Shown in pieces: positions 35,129 through 44,330 of a stretch of DNA of 64,000 nucleotides (its first letter is position 1; each line of letters starts with the position of its first letter). The DNA is from CAYVDH01 sp964450355 (lineage in GTDB: Bacteria; Bacteroidota; Bacteroidia; NS11-12g; UBA955). The stretch spans positions 1 to 64,000 of the forward strand of contig CAYVDH010000001.1 in the NCBI GenBank assembly GCA_964450355.1. The letters are read 5' to 3'. Below the pieces are notes generated by a model. The model was not told where the DNA came from and did not search any database. It worked only from the letters and a program-made list of their open reading frames with translations. Position numbers and translations under genes: made by a program.

Positions 35129-37228
35129 TTAGTAATATTTGTATCTTTCGTCTTTTACTTTAGCTAGCTTTTTCAATGAACTAGAAATGGTTTCATACAC
35201 TCTTGATTTTTGTGAACTGTACAAAGTCATTTTTCTATCTTTCAATGCATCTGTTTTTTCAGGTTTAGTAAATTGTTCGACATATATCACATGCACTCCA
35301 TCGTTGCTGGCATATGGGCTTGAAAATGCTTTTTCTTTACATCCCATAATAAATCCTACAACTTTAGGGTCATTACCTGCTAATGGAACATTTCCAGAAG
35401 CAAACACAACACCTTCAAAAGGCTGAGCTATTGATTTCAAAGCTATGGCTAAATCCTCAGGAGATTTTGCTGTTTTTAATGCTGCATTAAATTGTTCTTT
35501 TAATTTTTCAGCTTTTTTCTCTTTGGTAACAAGCTCCGTAACTTTATCTCTAACATCTTCAAGTGTAGCTGTTCCTTCTTTTCTTATGGCAGTAAGTTTG
35601 GCTACTATCAATTGATTTTCTAAACTAAACACTTCAGAAATGTCTCCTTTTTTAGTATCTTCATTGTACATCCATCTGACAATTTCTTTTGCTTCACTAA
35701 CACCTTCAAACGTACGAGCACTTTGTTTTATATTTTTTGCTACGCTTTTTGCAATTTTAAATTGATTGGTCATTTTTTCAAAATCTACTTTATTGTCTGT
35801 AAAACTCATTTTAAATTCTTGAGCTTTGTTATAAGCAGCATCTTCTGTATTTTTTAATGCCGAAATGGATTGACGAACTTCAGCAAATTGAACTTGTTTA
35901 TTTGAACGTGGATCTACCATTTTTAGAATAATTACTCCAAATAATTTTGAACTCAACACCGTAGCATCACCATTTTTCATGTTTTTGATGGCTTTGTTTA
36001 AATCATCAGTTTGTTCTCCTTCACGGAACCAACCCATGTCATAAGCAGTCCTCAATTTACCTGTTTCAGATTGTTTGTTTAAATAATCCAATGCATTCGT
36101 AGAAGCTTTTAATTCTCCTAATAAAGCTCTTGCCCCTGCAACAGCAGCAGCAGTATCTGCTTTAGTTGTTCCATTTACAGGCACTTCAGCTCTCACTAAG
36201 TGAACAAAACCTATGCTATCAGTTTTAACTTTTTTAACTTTAATTAAACTGTATCCTCCATTGTAATAGATAGGTCCCATGACACTGTCAGTTGGGGAAT
36301 TAAAAATCACATTTTCTACTTCTTTTGGATTTGAACCTCTTCTTACAAATTGATTGTTGTATGGTGTGTTGCTGCCTTTAACAGTCACAAAAAGTGAATC
36401 GTCTGTTGAAGAAGCAAATTCCGAAACCATGTTTTGCATGGATTCTTTAATATCAAGTGTATCTTCTTTAGATGGCAATATTGGCCACATGGCAAATTCA
36501 ATATCTCTGCTTGCATCTTGTTTGAACTCCTCTTTGTGTTTGTTTAAATAAGATTTTAAATCAGAGTCAGTAACTTTTATGTCTTTGTCCTTGATGCTTA
36601 CATAAGACAAAGTAACAGCCTTACCTTTGGCAGCTAATGTATTGCTATAAAATTCATCTTCAACATCTAATTTTGTTGCGTAATACGATTTTGAAACCAA
36701 CGCATTGTATTTTTTACTTTTTGTTTCTAATACTACTTGTTCAATTAATCTGTCAAATTGTTTCATCAATTCCGGTCTTTTTTTAGCCACTTTTTCTTTG
36801 AAATCTATGACGTTTTTAGGATTAAACTCCGAACCTTGTTGTGAGAAATTTTGAACAATTACTGGGTGTGCGTCTTTGGAATACAATAATTTTTTAACTT
36901 CAGCATCAGATAAATCAATCCCTAATTTTTCATACTCCAAGTTCACAACTTTATTTTGAAAAAGCGAATTCCATACCATGGTAGAGATTTGTTCTTTTGC
37001 TGCTTCGTCTATTGGTTGACCAGACTCTTCATACATTTTAATGGTTTGATTTAATTTGTTGTCAAATTCAACATAATTTATGTTTTTACCATAAATGCTC
37101 CCTACATTTCCATCGTTGGATCTTGACCTGTTACTAGTTAAATAATCACTAATTACAAACAAAAACAATGAACCTAAAACGATAAAAAGTACCAATCCAG
37201 ATCTGCGTAACTTATTTAATATTGCCAT
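35129..37228 (-). CDS. ppiD: Periplasmic peptidyl-prolyl isomerase/chaperone, PpiD-like
   Basis: 699 residues. The single N-terminal anchor RRSGLVLFIVLGSLFLFVISDYL (about 9-31) is followed by a SurA-type N-terminal chaperone domain. One or two parvulin-like segments sit in the middle (FVRRGSNPKEVENVIFNSPTDSVMGPIYY; DMGWFREGEQ), then a C-terminal helical part. PpiD is an inner-membrane-anchored chaperone assisting outer-membrane and secreted protein folding. Monocistronic with its own terminator. Confidence 0.88.
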   Translation of the reverse strand: MAILNKLRRSGLVLFIVLGSLFLFVISDYLTSNRSRSNDGNVGSIYGKNINYVEFDNKLNQTIKMYEESGQPIDEAAKEQISTMVWNSLFQNKVVNLEYEKLGIDLSDAEVKKLLYSKDAHPVIVQNFSQQGSEFNPKNVIDFKEKVAKKRPELMKQFDRLIEQVVLETKSKKYNALVSKSYYATKLDVEDEFYSNTLAAKGKAVTLSYVSIKDKDIKVTDSDLKSYLNKHKEEFKQDASRDIEFAMWPILPSKEDTLDIKESMQNMVSEFASSTDDSLFVTVKGSNTPYNNQFVRRGSNPKEVENVIFNSPTDSVMGPIYYNGGYSLIKVKKVKTDSIGFVHLVRAEVPVNGTTKADTAAAVAGARALLGELKASTNALDYLNKQSETGKLRTAYDMGWFREGEQTDDLNKAIKNMKNGDATVLSSKLFGVIILKMVDPRSNKQVQFAEVRQSISALKNTEDAAYNKAQEFKMSFTDNKVDFEKMTNQFKIAKSVAKNIKQSARTFEGVSEAKEIVRWMYNEDTKKGDISEVFSLENQLIVAKLTAIRKEGTATLEDVRDKVTELVTKEKKAEKLKEQFNAALKTAKSPEDLAIALKSIAQPFEGVVFASGNVPLAGNDPKVVGFIMGCKEKAFSSPYASNDGVHVIYVEQFTKPEKTDALKDRKMTLYSSQKSRVYETISSSLKKLAKVKDERYKYY

Positions 37229-37275
37229 ATTTTTTTAAAAAGAAGTGCAAAATAATAGTTTTAATGCCTAATTCA

Positions 37276-37283
37276 CAAACTTA
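37276..37283 (-). promoter_or_regulatory. -7 element for ppiD
   Basis: TAAGTTTG on the minus strand, 47 nt before the ppiD ATG. The -33 box is not obvious. Confidence 0.35.
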
Positions 37284-37338
37284 TCTGTAATTTTATTGTC
37301 TTTTTTACGTTTAAGCATATAAAATCGAAATAATAGAA

Positions 37339-37929
37339 ATGAAAAAATTAGCTATTTTGTTATTAATCAATCTTTTTCTACACCCAACCTATGGAATCAA
37401 GAAAGATTCTGTTTTAGTGTTGTTTGTATATGGTTCAAAGCCATTAACGTCTGGTGAGGAAAAATGGTTTGGAGGAATTCACGGAGGACATGTCAGTATT
37501 CAATATAAAAACAAATTTATTAGTTTTATTCCCAATGATGGGTTTCATTACATCAGCAAAAAAAACAAAAAATCAGCATTTGTCATTGAAGAAGAAAACT
37601 ATTTTGTATTTGACACCACCAATAGCCGGTATTTAATCATTAGCATTCCTGTGGATAGCATTCAAAAAGCCAAACTTGATTCCGTATGTGAACAGCGTTT
37701 AAAAGACCCTGTTTATGATTATGCCTTCATTGGAATGAGATGTGCCTCAGCGGCATACGAACTTTTATCTGCTGCAGGCATCTATAAAACAAAGCGTTTA
37801 GGCACTTTAAAAAGAAAATATTTTTACCCAAAATTACTTCGTAAAAAAATGATTAAAGAAGCAAAATTAAACCATTGGCACATGGTATATCGAAAAGGCA
37901 AAACAAGTAGAAAGTGGGAAAAAGATTAA
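37339..37929 (+). CDS. Putative secreted YiiX-like (permuted papain/NlpC) peptidase or amidase
   Basis: 196 residues with a signal peptide (about 1-19). GGIHGGHVSIQY (about 45-56) supplies a His in a strand, and GMRCASAAYELLSAAGI (about 133-149) supplies a Cys at a helix start. This order (His first, Cys later) is that of the circularly permuted NlpC/P60-like YiiX/YebB families. The assignment is by eye, without alignment. The basic C-terminal tail is unusual. It shares the stop tetranucleotide TTAA with the convergent ABC-F gene. Confidence 0.5.
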   Translation: MKKLAILLLINLFLHPTYGIKKDSVLVLFVYGSKPLTSGEEKWFGGIHGGHVSIQYKNKFISFIPNDGFHYISKKNKKSAFVIEEENYFVFDTTNSRYLIISIPVDSIQKAKLDSVCEQRLKDPVYDYAFIGMRCASAAYELLSAAGIYKTKRLGTLKRKYFYPKLLRKKMIKEAKLNHWHMVYRKGKTSRKWEKD

Positions 37930-39791
37930 TCCAATTCGCTTAATTCAAGCCATCTCATGGTTTTAATCTCTATGTCTTTATTGATTTGTTCTAATTTTGC
38001 AGCCCATTCTGCAATGGTTACATGGCTTTCGGAACCTGTTTCTAGTTTCTTTTCAAAATCCAATTTTAAATTCTCCAACTCATTTAATTCTTTTTCTATT
38101 TGATTGAATTCTTGCAGTTCTTTGAAGCTCTTTTTTATTTTCTTAGTGCCATTTTCTTTATTTTCTATGGGTTTTATTTCTTTTTCAGGTTCTTGTTTTA
38201 CCTTTTCTGATGCTGCTTGTTCCATTCTTAAATCAGAATAGTTTCCATAAAAGTCTTTTATCACCCCATTTTCTTCAAACACAAAAAGGTGCTCTACTAA
38301 ATTGTCCATAAAATATCTATCGTGAGAAACAAGCACAAGACAACCTTTGTAATCGTTTAAAAAATCTTCAAGTACATTTAAAGTATCTATATCTAAATCG
38401 TTGGTTGGTTCATCTAAAATTAAAAAATTAGGATTTGAAACCAATACTTTTAGCAATTGTAATCTTTTTTTTTCACCACCACTTAATTTGCTGATGGGAG
38501 TGTGTTGCATGGAAGGAGGAAACAAGAACATTTCTAACAATTTAGCTACACTTACTTCATCGCCATTACCCAGCACTACATATTCTGCTATGGCTTTAAC
38601 TTCATCAATGATTCTGTTGGAATAATTAAGCAACTCATTTTGCTGAGTAAAATATCCTAAATTCAAGGTTGGCCCATGCACTATAGAGCCTTTATTAGGA
38701 TTTATTTTTTGAGTCAATAAATTCAAGAAAGTGGATTTGCCTATTCCATTTTTCCCTATGATGCCAATTCTATCTTTTTTATTAAATAAATACGTAAAAT
38801 CATTCACTATTGGTAAATCTTTGTATGAAAATGAGACATTGTTCATTTCTATCACTTTATTTCCCAACCTGGTTGCTTCAACATTGATTTCTACTTTCGA
38901 TTCTGTATTTGCTTGGCTAACTTTGTCTTTTAAATCATAAAATGCTTCAATTCTGCTTTTCGATTTTGTACCTCTAGCTTTAGGCATTTTTCTCATCCAC
39001 TCAAGTTCTTTCAACATGAGCAATCGGGCTTTGGACATTTCAATTTTTTCATTGGCTTTTCTTGCCGATTTATTTTCTAGAAACTTAGCATAATTGCCGT
39101 TGTGATGGTATAATTTGCCCCCATCCAATTCAATGATTTGTGTGGCTACATTGTCTAAAAAATACCTATCGTGGGTAATCATCAACAACGTTATAGAATG
39201 TGACTTTAACAACACTTCAAGCCATTCAATTGCTTCCAAATCTAAATGGTTGGTGGGCTCATCTAACAACAGCAAATCGGGCTTAAACAATATCATTTTA
39301 GCTAATGCTACGCGTTTTCTTTGTCCACCACTCAATGATTGATTTAATAATTTGATGTTGTGAATGCCCAGCTTAGATAATACCTGTGCTACTAATTTAT
39401 CAAAATCCCAAGCTTCATATTCTTCCATTTTTTCCAGTAGATATTGCATTTTATCTGCAGGAAAATCATCATTTAAAATGGCCATATCGTATTGTTTAAT
39501 GATGGACAATACGGGATTATCATCTCCATAAATGGTTTGTTCAATGGTTTTTTGCAAATCCAGTTCGGGGTCTTGTGCCAAATAAGCAACAGTTGCTTGG
39601 TTAGAAAAGGCAACATTTCCATTGTCTTGTTTTTCGATTCCAGCTATGATTTTAAGTAAAGTTGTTTTCCCTGCTCCATTGGCACCTACCAATGCCATTT
39701 TATCACCTTTGCTAAGTCCAAAGTGTATGTCGTTAAACAACCATTTATCAGAATAAGATTTTGAGAGATTATCTACAGAAAGTAAGTTCAT
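37926..39791 (-). CDS. ABC-F family ATPase (Uup-like)
   Basis: 621 residues with two ABC domains on one chain and no membrane part. Walker A motifs are GANGAGKTT (36-44) and GKNGIGKST (about 340-348), signatures LSGGQRKRVALAK and LSGGEKKRLQLLK, and Walker B LLLDEPTNHLDLE and LILDEPTNDLDID. The C-terminal 90 residues form a charged coiled coil, typical of Uup. ABC-F proteins act on the ribosome or DNA branch structures. It lies directly downstream of the oxidase locus but has its own -7 element. Confidence 0.92.
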   Translation of the reverse strand: MNLLSVDNLSKSYSDKWLFNDIHFGLSKGDKMALVGANGAGKTTLLKIIAGIEKQDNGNVAFSNQATVAYLAQDPELDLQKTIEQTIYGDDNPVLSIIKQYDMAILNDDFPADKMQYLLEKMEEYEAWDFDKLVAQVLSKLGIHNIKLLNQSLSGGQRKRVALAKMILFKPDLLLLDEPTNHLDLEAIEWLEVLLKSHSITLLMITHDRYFLDNVATQIIELDGGKLYHHNGNYAKFLENKSARKANEKIEMSKARLLMLKELEWMRKMPKARGTKSKSRIEAFYDLKDKVSQANTESKVEINVEATRLGNKVIEMNNVSFSYKDLPIVNDFTYLFNKKDRIGIIGKNGIGKSTFLNLLTQKINPNKGSIVHGPTLNLGYFTQQNELLNYSNRIIDEVKAIAEYVVLGNGDEVSVAKLLEMFLFPPSMQHTPISKLSGGEKKRLQLLKVLVSNPNFLILDEPTNDLDIDTLNVLEDFLNDYKGCLVLVSHDRYFMDNLVEHLFVFEENGVIKDFYGNYSDLRMEQAASEKVKQEPEKEIKPIENKENGTKKIKKSFKELQEFNQIEKELNELENLKLDFEKKLETGSESHVTIAEWAAKLEQINKDIEIKTMRWLELSELD

Positions 39792-39803
39792 TGTTAAAGC
39801 TTA

Positions 39804-39811
39804 CAAAAATA
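39804..39811 (-). promoter_or_regulatory. -7 element for the ABC-F gene
   Basis: TATTTTTG, 12 nt before the ATG at 39791. A perfect inverted repeat lies just upstream (39816-39838). Confidence 0.5.
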
Positions 39812-39815
39812 GAAC

Positions 39816-39838
39816 TTTAACAGTACATATCTGTTAAA
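39816..39838. repeat. Perfect 8-bp inverted repeat, 7-bp spacer
   Basis: TTTAACAG-N7-CTGTTAAA between the DUF983 stop and the ABC-F promoter. It could be an operator for the ABC-F gene or a weak end-of-operon hairpin; it lacks a T tract. Confidence 0.45.
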
Positions 39839-39846
39839 TTAAAGGA

Positions 39847-40236
39847 TTAATAATACTCCTTTTTGAACTTGCGGTGTGGCGAAATGAGGTACAACAACAA
39901 TATTCGTGAATACCTAAACAAAACAGGAGTTAACAACAACACCAATGAAATGATGCCTATGACAATTTTTGTAAAACTCCAATCAGCATTGATAGCAATG
40001 ATTCCGAACACTATCATCAATGCTGTACTAAAACCATAACTGATGTACATTGCCCCCCAATAAAACCCTGTTTCATGTTCAAATTGCAATTGACAATGTG
40101 GGCAATTGGTGTTGGTTTTCATGAATTCAAACACATTAAACAACGATTTTTGGAACACATTTCCTTTTCTGCATCTTGGGCATTTACAAGCCAATATGCT
40201 GACGAATGCCGAAGGAGGATTAGCTATTTCACTCAT
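39847..40236 (-). CDS. DUF983 zinc-ribbon membrane protein
   Basis: 129 residues. CKCPRCRKGNVF (about 17-28) and CPHCQLQFEHETGFY (about 45-59) form a two-pair zinc-ribbon-like site, followed by two membrane helices. DUF983 genes commonly sit in cytochrome oxidase clusters; a role in assembly is likely but undefined. It is the last gene of the ctaA unit and overlaps the preceding gene by 8 bp. Confidence 0.85.
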   Translation of the reverse strand: MSEIANPPSAFVSILACKCPRCRKGNVFQKSLFNVFEFMKTNTNCPHCQLQFEHETGFYWGAMYISYGFSTALMIVFGIIAINADWSFTKIVIGIISLVLLLTPVLFRYSRILLLYLISPHRKFKKEYY

Positions 40237-40468
40237 GACTTGTAGCTAAATTTTGTTTGTAATTTTTATACCATAAATAACCAACAACAGCTGCAATGAC
40301 ATATACTGTACCCAGCAACATCAATATTCCTATGTTTAAACCATTTCCAACACTTTTGGTTTGCAAAGTCCTGCTGCTTTCAACACTAGCTTTACACATT
40401 GGGCATTGAGCTATGGCATTGGTGACTGTTAAAAACAAAATAAAAACACTTAAGCTAATTTTTTTCAT
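40229..40468 (-). CDS. Small CxxC membrane protein of the cytochrome oxidase cluster
   Basis: 79 residues. A signal sequence ends at AIAQ, and CPMC (22-25) directly follows, so the cysteine pair lies at the very N-terminus of the mature protein in the periplasm. A single membrane helix follows (about 44-66) with a short charged tail. It could bind copper or act in thiol exchange during CuA assembly, given its position between DUF420 and DUF983. This is inferred from context. Confidence 0.7.
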   Translation of the reverse strand: MKKISLSVFILFLTVTNAIAQCPMCKASVESSRTLQTKSVGNGLNIGILMLLGTVYVIAAVVGYLWYKNYKQNLATSHE

Positions 40469-40474
40469 TTTTTA

Positions 40475-41008
40475 TTAATTTGGGTAATAAGGTGAAATCA
40501 TTAAATACACAATAACACCGGTGATAGAAACATAAAACCAGATAGGCCATACGTATTTAGTCATTTTTTTATGCTTGCTGTACTCTCCAGTTAAACCTCT
40601 GTAAACAGTATATAAAATAAATGGGAGAATGACTCCAGCCAGCACAATGTGTGAAATAAGCAATATGAAATACAATGTTTTATACTCACCAAGGTAACTG
40701 GTTTCTGCTGTAGTAAAATGGTATAACACATAAGTTATTAAAAACAAAATGGAAAACAAAACAGCAAGCAACATGATGTTTTGATGAATTTGAAATCTTT
40801 TTTGTTTCACTGCAATTAATCCTAATAACAACAAAACACTAACAATGGAGTTTAAAATGGCGCTGATCAAAGGAAACACATGAGTATCAAACCCAAAATC
40901 TACATCCAATTTGTACCTTCTCATCATGGTTACTAGTCCAAACACAACAATAGATAACGCAATGATGACAATGTTTGCTAGCTTATCGTTTTTTTGTATT
41001 ATTTTCAT
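40475..41008 (-). CDS. DUF420 membrane protein
   Basis: 177 residues with five membrane segments and conserved His residues in helices (YHFTTAETSYLG, LISHIVLAG). This is the DUF420/YozB family, which is regularly encoded next to SCO and oxidase subunits. Its function is not established. The ATG overlaps the SCO stop by 4 bp. Confidence 0.85.
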   Translation of the reverse strand: MKIIQKNDKLANIVIIALSIVVFGLVTMMRRYKLDVDFGFDTHVFPLISAILNSIVSVLLLLGLIAVKQKRFQIHQNIMLLAVLFSILFLITYVLYHFTTAETSYLGEYKTLYFILLISHIVLAGVILPFILYTVYRGLTGEYSKHKKMTKYVWPIWFYVSITGVIVYLMISPYYPN

Positions 41009-41670
41009 TTTTTATATTCCAATTTAAGTGCTCTAACAGCGTCTATAATTTCTTTTTTGTCTGCTTGACCCCCAGTTTCAAATACCCCTCTTACTCTTCT
41101 TAAACGATCCACCAATACAATTTGTTCACTGTGAAACAATCCTTGATGACCAGCATCAGCTCCTGGTATTTTAAAGCTGAATTCTGCTAAATTGTATATT
41201 GTTTTTTTATTGCCAGTTAGGAATTGCCATTGTGGGAATTTTACGTTAAAAGATTTAGCATATTGTCTGAGCACTGCTGGTGAATCGTTAGCAGGGTCAA
41301 CAGTAAAGCTTAAAAACCTGATGGCAGTATCTTTTTCAAATTCGGTATAAATATGTTGTGCAATAAAGCCATTCATTTTAGGACAAGTTGTTTGGCAGGT
41401 GCTGAAAAAGAAATTAGCTAAATAAATGTGATTCCCTATTGAATTTAAAGTGGTAGAATCCCCATTTTGATTTACTAATTTAAAATTGCTAATGGTGTGG
41501 AATATGGTATCTCCTTTGGGAGTAATTTCTATATCAAATAAAATAGGGAGTTTTTTGCTGTAATGTTTCCCTGTTTTATTGATCATTACCCAAATGATAG
41601 GTACAACTAGCAATAAAAACAAAAAACCCAATACTTTCCAGGTTGGGTTTTTTTTAAATTCGGTATTCAT
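41005..41670 (-). CDS. SCO1/SenC-family copper chaperone
   Basis: 221 residues. An N-terminal anchor (about 13-30) precedes a thioredoxin-like domain with the copper site CQTTC (Cys92, Cys96) and His180 in GLFHSEQ. SCO proteins deliver copper to, or reduce, the CuA centre of oxidase subunit II. All three metal ligands are present. It lies 5 bp after subunit IV and overlaps DUF420. Confidence 0.92.
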   Translation of the reverse strand: MNTEFKKNPTWKVLGFLFLLLVVPIIWVMINKTGKHYSKKLPILFDIEITPKGDTIFHTISNFKLVNQNGDSTTLNSIGNHIYLANFFFSTCQTTCPKMNGFIAQHIYTEFEKDTAIRFLSFTVDPANDSPAVLRQYAKSFNVKFPQWQFLTGNKKTIYNLAEFSFKIPGADAGHQGLFHSEQIVLVDRLRRVRGVFETGGQADKKEIIDAVRALKLEYKK

Positions 41671-41675
41671 TGATT

Positions 41676-42023
41676 TTAATTGTTAAGGCTCACGTAGTGA
41701 CCTTCGAGTAACAGTAACCAAACCAAATAACTAATAAACAATATGGCTGGTAAAATAAGCATGTATCTTAAAAACTTTTTCTCATAATTTAAGTGCATAA
41801 AAATACCAACAATTAATACTGCTTTTACAATTCCAAAAGCTATGAATATGATGTTGCGAAACAAACTAGCTTCAGCAGCAAAATAAATAATAAAGTCAAC
41901 AATGGTGATGGCTAAAAGAATCCAAAATGTTCTCCATAGACTTTTAGTACCATGAGATTCAGGGTGAGGTATATAGGTTTCTGGAATGTATTCTCCTTCG
42001 GTTGTATGATGATGATTGCTCAT
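41676..42023 (-). CDS. Cytochrome c oxidase subunit IV (prokaryotic type)
   Basis: 115 residues with a His-rich cytoplasmic N-terminus (MSNHHHTTEGEY) and three membrane helices (about 33-50, 57-80, 86-107). It has GIFMHLNYEKKFLRYM, the usual helix-loop of the COX4_pro family. It probably stabilises the oxidase. Confidence 0.88.
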   Translation of the reverse strand: MSNHHHTTEGEYIPETYIPHPESHGTKSLWRTFWILLAITIVDFIIYFAAEASLFRNIIFIAFGIVKAVLIVGIFMHLNYEKKFLRYMLILPAILFISYLVWLLLLEGHYVSLNN

Positions 42024-42049
42024 ATAATTTTATTTTTATTGAATGATGA

Positions 42050-42802
42050 TTAAATTAAATAATAGAATGTGAAAACGAAAACCCATACTAAATCAACAAA
42101 GTGCCAGTATAAACCTACTTTTTCTACCATTTCATAATGACCTCTGCGCTCGTAGGTTCCGCCAATGACGTTCAGCCAAATGATGATGTTAATTACAACT
42201 CCACTTAAAACGTGAAATCCATGGAAGCCTGTAACTATAAAGAATAAGGCTGCAAATGGCACTGGACCTGCTTGTCTATCAGTAGGCAACCAATGAACAT
42301 GGCTTCCAAAACTCAATGAATTAGCTTTATTAACCCCATCAGCAGTAAAACCAAAATTATTGGAAAACAATCTTCCACCTTCTCCTATAAATTGTGACCA
42401 CTCCCAAGCTTGACAACCCAAGAAAGCTAAACCTCCTATGATGGTTAAAAACATGTATAAAGTCACTTGATATTTATCTTTTCTGTGTCCTGCTTCTACT
42501 GCTAGAACCATGGTTACGGATGATATAATCAAAATCAAGGTCATGACACTAACAAACAGCAAAGGCAAATGCAAACCATGAAGTAAAGGAAAATGATTAA
42601 ACACTGTTGCTGGATCAGGCCAAGGAGTAATGGAACCTCCATAACTGAATCTGATGGCTCCATAACCAACAAGCAATGAAGAAAAAGTAAAAGCATCGGA
42701 TAAAAGGAAAATCCACATCATTAATTTTCCATAGCTTACCTTAAAGGGGGACTTACCGCCTTCCCAAATTGATGTTTCGTCTATTGTAGTAGTATTTGAC
42801 AT
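42050..42802 (-). CDS. ctaE: Cytochrome c oxidase subunit III
   Basis: 250 residues and seven hydrophobic segments. The Glu-containing GCQAWEWSQFI (about 130-140), GFHGFHVLSGV (about 192-202) and WHFVDLVWVFVFTFYYL (C-terminus) are conserved in subunit III. It has a longer loop after the fourth helix (about 141-175) than the mitochondrial form, usual in Bacteroidota. Confidence 0.92.
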   Translation of the reverse strand: MSNTTTIDETSIWEGGKSPFKVSYGKLMMWIFLLSDAFTFSSLLVGYGAIRFSYGGSITPWPDPATVFNHFPLLHGLHLPLLFVSVMTLILIISSVTMVLAVEAGHRKDKYQVTLYMFLTIIGGLAFLGCQAWEWSQFIGEGGRLFSNNFGFTADGVNKANSLSFGSHVHWLPTDRQAGPVPFAALFFIVTGFHGFHVLSGVVINIIIWLNVIGGTYERRGHYEMVEKVGLYWHFVDLVWVFVFTFYYLI

Positions 42803-42826
42803 TTAAATTTTAAAATTTTGTAATAA

Positions 42827-43426
42827 TTACACTGCGAAATAAATAAATATTATTAAATAAATCCATAGAATTCCTAAAAAGTGCCAATATGTTTTGCAAA
42901 TATTTATGAACACTAGGTTTTTTTTATGGATTTGTAATTTCGAAGACTTAACAATAGCAACGATTAGAAGGATTATCCCTCCTAAAATATGCAATAAATG
43001 AGCTAAGCTAAAAACCCATAAAAAAGAAGCAGAAATATCTCCGGCTTGCTTATTTATGATGGTTAAACCCATTTTTAGGAGTTCTTTGTAGCCTAAAATT
43101 TGAGAAATAGTGAAGGCAATTCCAAATATCAAGGTAAAAGTTAATAAAGAAGGAATTTTATACACATCATCTTTCTTGGCCGATTTATATGCCAATTGCA
43201 TGAACACGCTGGATACAATAACAATACCTGTGCTAATCCAAAACTGAACAGGAATAGTAAAGTAGGTCCATACATTGTTTCTTATCCCATCTTCCTTGTG
43301 AACCCACATGGCACTGCTAAACCCTACAAATAGCATGATACTGGCAACAATCAACAACCACACTATAAAGGTTTTTTCGTTGATGGCAGTTTGTTTTCCT
43401 TTTGGTTGTATTGCACTTGTTTCCAT
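42827..43426 (-). CDS. Second heme-copper oxidase subunit III paralogue
   Basis: 199 residues with five hydrophobic segments. It lacks the first two helices of ctaE, as in short CyoC-like subunits. LAHLLHILGGIILLIVA and the C-terminal TYWHFLGILWIYLIIFIYF match the family. Paired subunit III genes occur in other Bacteroidota oxidase clusters. It lies 24 bp before ctaE and 6 bp after ctaB. Confidence 0.88.
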   Translation of the reverse strand: METSAIQPKGKQTAINEKTFIVWLLIVASIMLFVGFSSAMWVHKEDGIRNNVWTYFTIPVQFWISTGIVIVSSVFMQLAYKSAKKDDVYKIPSLLTFTLIFGIAFTISQILGYKELLKMGLTIINKQAGDISASFLWVFSLAHLLHILGGIILLIVAIVKSSKLQIHKKNLVFINICKTYWHFLGILWIYLIIFIYFAV

Positions 43427-43432
43427 TTTTAT

Positions 43433-44329
43433 TTAAAAAAAATAACTAATTAATATTAAAGGCATGTATAATAATGAAGCAAACATTAATCTTTTAGCGC
43501 TTACTTCACTTAAATCTGAATACAATTGATATGCTCTGTAAAGCAAATACATAGCACAAGGTACAATGATAATCAAACTGTAAATGGTAGAAAATTTAGA
43601 AGATAACACTGGATAAATGGTAATTATAAACAAAATACCCGTGTACCATATAATTTGTAAGGCGTTTTTTTTGGTTCTGCCTTCGTAAGATGGCAATAAA
43701 GTGTAACCAGCTTTTCTGTAATCGTTTTCGAGCAACCAAGCAATGGACCAAAAATGTGGAAATTGCCAAAAAAACTGTATGCTAAAAAACAGGATTGCCA
43801 TGTCATCTATATTGCCTACTACAGCTATCCAACCAATAGATGCAGGCAATGCTCCAGGAACTGCGCCTACAAAAACAGCAAAAGGGGATATTTTTTTTAA
43901 TGGAGTATATGCTAAAACATAAATAAAGAAGGACAACAATGATAACAATGCACATCGTCCATTGACTAGAATTGTCAGCATTAACAAACCAATGATGACG
44001 CTTACAGAAGCAAACCAAATGGCATCATTTTTTGATATTTTACTATTTGCTACTGGTCTATCCATAGTTCTAGACATTAGCTTATCAGTATCAATTTCAA
44101 TCACTTGGTTTAAAGCATTAGCCGAAATAACCACCAACAATCCTCCAATTACAAGTCCAAAAAACAGCAACCAATCAAAACTTAAACCAGTTTTATATAA
44201 ACCCAAAAAATAAGTTATTATAGTAGTTCCTACAACAGAAACGCTCAATCTGAATTTACTTAATTGAAAATATTGAGCAAACAATTCTTTACTTAATGGC
44301 TCGGCTTTATTTATCAATGTATTATCCAA
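43433..44329 (-). CDS. ctaB: Protoheme IX farnesyltransferase (heme O synthase)
   Basis: 298 residues. UbiA-superfamily membrane enzyme that farnesylates heme b to heme O. First Asp-rich site ALNQVIEIDTDKLMSRTMDRP (about 92-112); the second region ENDYRKAGYTLLP (about 206-218) contains the conserved Asp and Tyr. It starts 1 bp after ctaA, so the two heme A steps are coupled. Confidence 0.93.
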   Translation of the reverse strand: MDNTLINKAEPLSKELFAQYFQLSKFRLSVSVVGTTIITYFLGLYKTGLSFDWLLFFGLVIGGLLVVISANALNQVIEIDTDKLMSRTMDRPVANSKISKNDAIWFASVSVIIGLLMLTILVNGRCALLSLLSFFIYVLAYTPLKKISPFAVFVGAVPGALPASIGWIAVVGNIDDMAILFFSIQFFWQFPHFWSIAWLLENDYRKAGYTLLPSYEGRTKKNALQIIWYTGILFIITIYPVLSSKFSTIYSLIIIVPCAMYLLYRAYQLYSDLSEVSAKRLMFASLLYMPLILISYFF

Positions 44330-44330
44330 A

